Assembly: GCA_012837525.1 (NCBI GenBank)
Contig: DUQZ01000024.1
Coordinates: 1-64,000, forward strand
Direction: 5' to 3'
Origin: Clostridiales bacterium
GTDB lineage: Bacteria; Bacillota; Clostridia; Christensenellales; Aristaeellaceae
Length of the DNA stretch: 64,000 nt
Positions within the stretch are counted from its first letter, which is position 1; each line of letters opens with the position of its first letter. The translations under genes and the position numbers were made by a program. The notes below the pieces were generated by a model. The model did not search any database. It was not told the DNA's origin and saw nothing but the letters and a program-made list of their open reading frames with translations. Below, in pieces: positions 60,048 to 64,000 of this stretch.

Positions 60048-61898
60048 TTATTCTTCTGTTTTTTCGGTCTTTGCCTTGCGCGTCCGGGTTGCCGGCTTGG
60101 CGGCGGGCGCATCCGCCGGTTTTTCCGCCGCCTTCTTGGCGGCCGCGGGCTTTTTGGCAGCGGCCGGCTTGGCGGTGGTTGCCTTCTTGGCGGCAGTTGT
60201 CTTGGTTGCGGCCTTGGCGGCTGGTTCCGCTTTTGCCTTGGCGGTTGTGGTTTTGGTTGCTGTCGCCTTGGCAGTTGTCGCCTTGGTAGCAGGTTCCTTC
60301 TTTACCGCGGTTGCCTTGGGCGCGGCCTTGGCCTTGGCGGCAGGTTCCTTCTTGGCAGCGGGCTCCTTCTTGGCGGCGGCTGCCTTGGTCACCCGTTTGG
60401 CCTTGGGCGCTGGGGTTTCTGTTGCTGCCGGTTTGTCCGCGGGCTTGCCTTCGCCCAAAAGGGCTGGCATCAGCTTCTTGTACAGGTCCAGATAAATCCT
60501 GGAGGACTGCAGCCAGGAGAAATCCGCCGTCATGCCGCGCTCCTGCAGCAGGGCCCAAACCTCGCGCTCGTTGTGGTAGTAATGCAGCGCGCGGCGGATG
60601 ACATTGAGCATGTCATGCGCGTTGTAGTTGAAGAAGGTAAAGCCATTGCCGTCCTTGGTGTACTCGTTGTAGGAGAGCACTGTATCCCGCAGGCCGCCAG
60701 TCTCTCGCACCACGGGCACGGTGCCGTAGCGCAGCGCGATCATCTGGGAGAGGCCGCAGGGCTCAAAGGCGGAGGGCATCAGGAACAGGTCGGCACCCGC
60801 GTAGATGCGGTGCGCCAGGCCGTGGTCCATCACAAAGCTGGCTGCGACACGGCCGGGGTAGTTTTGCTCCGCCCAGCTAAAGAGGTTGACATAGCGGGAC
60901 TCACCCATGCCCAGGCAGACCAACTGCAGGTCCTCGCGCATGATGTCGGCGATGACATAGTCCACCAGATCCAGGCCTTTTTGGCTGTTGAGGCGGCCGA
61001 TCATCGCGATGATGGGCACATCGGGGCGCACTTCCAGGCCCAGCTCCTCCTGCAGGGCGCGCTTGCACGCGGCCTTGCCGGACATATCCTTCACGCTGTA
61101 GTTCTGGGCGATGGAGGGATCCGTTGCCGGGTCGTATTCCCGCACATCGATGCCGTTTAGAATGCCTGTTAAGTGGTTGTGCCGCGCGCGCAGCAGGCCG
61201 TCCAGGCGCTCGCCGTAGTAGGCGGTCTGGATTTCCTCGGCGTAGCTGGGGCTGACGGTGGTGACCTCGTCCGCGTAGACGATGCCGGCTTTTAAGAAGT
61301 TGACGTTGCCAAAGTACTCCAGTTTGTCATCGGTGAAAACTTCGTCCTGCAGGCCCAGCATGTCCTGCACGTCCTTGACGCCAAAGATGCCCTGGTATTG
61401 CAGGTTGTGGATGGTCATCACGGTGCGGATGCTGTCATACAGGGGCAGGCCGCTGTACTGGATGCGCAGCAGGGCCGGGATCATCCCGGTTTGCCAGTCG
61501 TGCGCATGGATGACATCCGGCGCGAAGGGAATCAGCGGCAGAGCGTTTAAGACCCCGCGGCAGAAGAAGGCGTAACGCTCATGCTCGTCCCCGCCCACAC
61601 CGTAGATGTAGTTGCGGCCAAAGTAATAGCGGTTGTCCACAAAGTAGTAGGTCACGCCGCCGCGCTCCAGTTGCTCAATGCCGCAGTACTGGCGCCGCCA
61701 GCCCAGGCTGACCTCAAAATCGACCACATGGGTCATCTTGCGCTCATATTCGTGCGGAATCATGCTGTACTTGGGCAAAATGACCCGTACATCATGCCCC
61801 TGCTCGGCCAGCGCCGGGGCCAGGGAGCCCACCACATCAGCCAAGCCGCCCGTTTTGACAAAGGGCACGCATTCGCTGGCTGTGAACAGAATTTTCAT
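60048..61898 (-). CDS. glgA: Glycogen synthase with a histone-H1-like tail
   Basis: 616 residues from the ATG at 61898 behind AAGGAGGAAC. Residues 1 to about 478 are a normal GT5 glycogen synthase: MKILFTASECVPFVKTGGLADVVG (ADP-glucose KTGGL motif), HAHDWQTGMIPALL, IAMIGRLNSQKGLDLV and PSAFEPCGLSQMIALRYGTVP. The last 135-140 residues are low-complexity, made almost only of Ala, Lys, Thr and Pro with AAKK, KATT and KPAAA repeats, strongly basic, and ending in an acidic TEKTEE. GlgA usually stops near 480. It extends alpha-1,4-glucan from ADP-glucose made by GlgC/GlgD, encoded directly upstream. Confidence 0.95.
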   Translation of the reverse strand: MKILFTASECVPFVKTGGLADVVGSLAPALAEQGHDVRVILPKYSMIPHEYERKMTHVVDFEVSLGWRRQYCGIEQLERGGVTYYFVDNRYYFGRNYIYGVGGDEHERYAFFCRGVLNALPLIPFAPDVIHAHDWQTGMIPALLRIQYSGLPLYDSIRTVMTIHNLQYQGIFGVKDVQDMLGLQDEVFTDDKLEYFGNVNFLKAGIVYADEVTTVSPSYAEEIQTAYYGERLDGLLRARHNHLTGILNGIDVREYDPATDPSIAQNYSVKDMSGKAACKRALQEELGLEVRPDVPIIAMIGRLNSQKGLDLVDYVIADIMREDLQLVCLGMGESRYVNLFSWAEQNYPGRVAASFVMDHGLAHRIYAGADLFLMPSAFEPCGLSQMIALRYGTVPVVRETGGLRDTVLSYNEYTKDGNGFTFFNYNAHDMLNVIRRALHYYHNEREVWALLQERGMTADFSWLQSSRIYLDLYKKLMPALLGEGKPADKPAATETPAPKAKRVTKAAAAKKEPAAKKEPAAKAKAAPKATAVKKEPATKATTAKATATKTTTAKAKAEPAAKAATKTTAAKKATTAKPAAAKKPAAAKKAAEKPADAPAAKPATRTRKAKTEKTEE

Positions 61899-61953
61899 GG
61901 ATTGTTCCTCCTTCTCGTCGGTCACCAACTGTATGAGGCTAACAAATGAGGCG

Positions 61954-63075
61954 TCAAATTGTCAAGTTTTTGGCGACCACCAAGGGATAGGAGCGCGGGG
62001 CGATCAGCCGGACATCCTCCCTGAGCGTAGTCTGCTTGTCCAGGATGCAGTTTTCCACCTCCGCGTTGCGGGAGATGACCGCGTCCTGCATGATGATGGA
62101 GTTGCGGATGACCGCTCCGGGCTTGACCACCACGCCGCGGAAGAGGATGCTGTTTTCCACCGTGCCCTCAATAAGGCAGCCATCCGCCACCAGGGTGTTG
62201 GTGACCAGGGAATCCCCCATGTAGCGGGCGGGCATCTCATCGCGCAGCTTGGTCCACACGGGCTTGTCGTCCCGGAAGGCCTGGGCGCGCAGCTTGTCGT
62301 TTAGGAAGTCCATGTTGCACTGGTAGTAGCTTTCCACCGAGTCGATCATCCACACGCGGCCGGGGCACTCAAAGGCGCCGATGCGGTAGATGCGCTCAGA
62401 AACCATCTGCGCAATCATCTCCCGGGAGAAATGATGCTGGCCGGAGGCCACCCCGCGGTCCACCAGGTCGATGAGCAACTCGCGCCTGATGATGAAGGCG
62501 CCCACATAGGTGTTTTCAAAATGCGGGATGGTGGGGTCAATCTCCAGCTTTGTGACCTGGTCTTTTTCCACCTGCAAATAGCGGCCGCGGGCGTTGCGCC
62601 TGACATTTCTGTCCTTGGTGTAAAGAAGGGTGATGTCCGCCTTGTTGTCCAGGTGGTGGTTCATCATGTCCCGGAAATCCACCTGGTAGAGCACGTTGCT
62701 GTCGGTGACCACGATGTTGCGCTCCACGCTTCTGCGCATGAAGTTCATGTTGTTGTGCAGCGCGTCCAGCAGCCCATCATACACGCCCACGTTTTCCCGG
62801 GACATAAAGGGCGGCAGGATGGTCAGACCCGAGCGCTTGCCGTGCAGGTTCCACTCCCGCCCGCTGCCCAGGTGGTCCATCAGGCTGTGGTAGTTCTTTT
62901 GCATGATGATGCCGATGTTTTTGATGCCTGAGTGGATCATGTTGGCCAGCGTGAAGTCAATCAGCCGGTAGCGGCCCACCATGGGCAGTGCTGCAGTGTT
63001 GCGGTAGCGCGTCAACTCCTGCAGTTCATCCACGCGCTCCCCGGTATAAATAAGACCTACAATGTTTTGTTTCAT
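61954..63075 (-). CDS. glgD: GlgD, glucose-1-phosphate adenylyltransferase regulatory subunit
   Basis: 373 residues. The nucleotidyltransferase domain starts IVGLIYTGERVDELQELT, lacking the GGGxGTRL loop of catalytic subunits, as expected for GlgD. RTAALPMVG-like (NTAALPMVGRYRLIDF) and SGIKNIGIIMQKNYHSLMDHLGSG follow. The C-terminal left-handed beta-helix has hexapeptide repeats (AVIRNSIIMQDAVISRNAEV). In Bacillus and relatives GlgD boosts GlgC. It follows glgC after 9 bp and precedes glgA. Confidence 0.96.
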   Translation of the reverse strand: MKQNIVGLIYTGERVDELQELTRYRNTAALPMVGRYRLIDFTLANMIHSGIKNIGIIMQKNYHSLMDHLGSGREWNLHGKRSGLTILPPFMSRENVGVYDGLLDALHNNMNFMRRSVERNIVVTDSNVLYQVDFRDMMNHHLDNKADITLLYTKDRNVRRNARGRYLQVEKDQVTKLEIDPTIPHFENTYVGAFIIRRELLIDLVDRGVASGQHHFSREMIAQMVSERIYRIGAFECPGRVWMIDSVESYYQCNMDFLNDKLRAQAFRDDKPVWTKLRDEMPARYMGDSLVTNTLVADGCLIEGTVENSILFRGVVVKPGAVIRNSIIMQDAVISRNAEVENCILDKQTTLREDVRLIAPRSYPLVVAKNLTI

Positions 63076-63084
63076 CTTGTAACC

Positions 63085-64000
63085 TCACTCTCCAAGCTGC
63101 TCGCCGGCCTTGAGGACGTACCCGGGGGCGACGTTGGTGTTGCTGCCGACCACCGCGATGTCGCCCGTCTCCTCCCCAATGACCGCGCCTTCGCCGATCT
63201 CTGCGTTTTCCGCGATGATCGCGCGGCGGATGACTGCGTTTTTGCCGATTTTTGCGTGGGGCATGATGACCGCGTCCTCAACGACCGCGCCCTCTGCCAC
63301 CTTGACATCGGCGCTTAGGACCGAATGAACGACCTTGCCATACACCTCACAGCCCTCGGTGACAAGGGAGTTTTGGATGACCCCTTTGGGGGAGGCGAAA
63401 TGCGGCGGCTCGCCCACGTTGCGGGCGTAGATGCGCCACTTGCGGTCATGCAGGTTGATGGGCGGCGTGGGGCTGAGCAAGTCCATGTTGGCATCCCACA
63501 GGCTTTCGATGGTGCCCACGTCCTTCCAGTAGCCGTTGAAGTTCCAGGCCACCAGGCGCTCCCCGGCGTTTAGCATGGTGGGGATGATGTTTTTGCCAAA
63601 GTCGTTCTGGCTTTTGGGGTCGCGCTCATCGCTGGTGAGGTAATCCCGCAGTTTTTCCCAGGTGAAGACATACACGCCCATGCTGGCGTTGTTGCTCTTA
63701 GGGTTTTTCGGCTTCTCCTCAAACTCGATGATGCGGCCGTCCTCGTCCGTGTTCATCAGGCCAAAGCGGCTGGCGTCCTCCCAGGGCACCTGGCGCACCG
63801 CCACGGTGAGCGCGGCTTCATGCTTGATGTGGTGGGCCAGCATCTCTGCGTAATCGCATTTGTAGATGTGGTCACCGGATAAAATCAGCACATACTTGGG
63901 GTTGAACTGCTCAATGAAGGCCAGGTTCTGGTAGATGGCGTTGGCCGTGCCCTTGTACCACTCGCCTTCCTCCCCCTTGGAGTAGGGCGGCAGGACGAAG
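63085..64000 (-). CDS. glgC: GlgC, glucose-1-phosphate adenylyltransferase, C-terminal part
   Basis: The frame is open to the window edge, so about 305 C-terminal residues are seen and the N-terminus with the nucleotide loop is outside. [27 protein letters not shown] and FEEKPKNP are typical of the catalytic subunit; Cys replaces the usual Met in GDHIYKMDY. The beta-helix ([20 protein letters not shown]) ends the protein. It makes ADP-glucose from ATP and glucose 1-phosphate, feeding GlgA. Its promoter must lie past 64000. Confidence 0.95.
   Translation of the reverse strand, partial: FVLPPYSKGEEGEWYKGTANAIYQNLAFIEQFNPKYVLILSGDHIYKCDYAEMLAHHIKHEAALTVAVRQVPWEDASRFGLMNTDEDGRIIEFEEKPKNPKSNNASMGVYVFTWEKLRDYLTSDERDPKSQNDFGKNIIPTMLNAGERLVAWNFNGYWKDVGTIESLWDANMDLLSPTPPINLHDRKWRIYARNVGEPPHFASPKGVIQNSLVTEGCEVYGKVVHSVLSADVKVAEGAVVEDAVIMPHAKIGKNAVIRRAIIAENAEIGEGAVIGEETGDIAVVGSNTNVAPGYVLKAGEQLGE

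Noticed and set aside
1-64000. CRISPR array, prophage, plasmid origin or integrative element
   Set aside because: No regularly spaced repeats, integrase, portal, terminase or replication genes were seen anywhere.

Overview
The window (about 58-60% GC by eye) looks like chromosome of an anaerobic, fermentative member of the Clostridia (Bacillota). The pointers are a GlgC/GlgD glycogen pair, a trimeric NAD-linked [FeFe] hydrogenase, DRTGG and PHP signalling proteins, a single-chain PurL, strong AGGAGG ribosome sites and many TTGACA/TATAAT promoters. Species cannot be read from the sequence; a gut-type Christensenellales/Oscillospirales relative is my inference. No prophage, CRISPR array, rRNA or insertion-sequence transposase is seen.

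Layout. 1-12 kb: the end of an amidase, tRNA-Leu(GAG) with its own promoter and terminator, a lipase-like hydrolase, a structured noncoding RNA followed by a zinc-ribbon protein, a palindrome cluster, a secreted L,D-transpeptidase/CapA fusion, a small ABC exporter operon, glutathione peroxidase, a corrinoid adenosyltransferase, a MITE-like palindromic element and a secreted caspase-like protein. 12-23.2 kb: one purine operon, purE-purC-purF-purM-purN-purO-AICAR transformylase-purD-purL, in which the usual bifunctional PurH is replaced by two proteins. 23.4-28.3 kb: a sugar-type ABC importer (binding protein gene carries a one-base frameshift) with a DapA/NanA-family aldolase and an SGNH esterase. 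28.3-36.4 kb, opposite strand: a pentoside operon of cupin, GH31 alpha-xylosidase, GPH symporter, araA, FGGY kinase and araD.

36.5-47.3 kb, minus strand: a long hydrogenase operon. A possible attenuator leader comes first, then DRTGG protein, RsbW-like ATPase, a divergent (sensor-type) [FeFe] hydrogenase, a second DRTGG protein, a PHP phosphoesterase, the HydC/ferredoxin/HydB/HydA enzyme set with an embedded GHKL ATPase, and finally a NitT/TauT-type ABC transporter. The layout suggests H2 or redox sensing coupled to electron-bifurcating hydrogen metabolism. 47.4-57.7 kb: an ABC-2 exporter, a Gfo/Idh/MocA oxidoreductase, a flavoprotein disulfide reductase, phoU with a DUF1653 gene, a polar amino acid ABC importer, and an SH3-repeat secreted protein. 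57.8-64 kb: a secreted beta-propeller/solute-binding fusion and the glgC-glgD-glgA glycogen operon, whose GlgA carries a histone-H1-like tail.

The most unusual items are the structured RNA at 2357-2570, the leader with mutually exclusive hairpins at 47197-47288, the hydrogenase sensing module, the GlgA tail and several multidomain secreted proteins.
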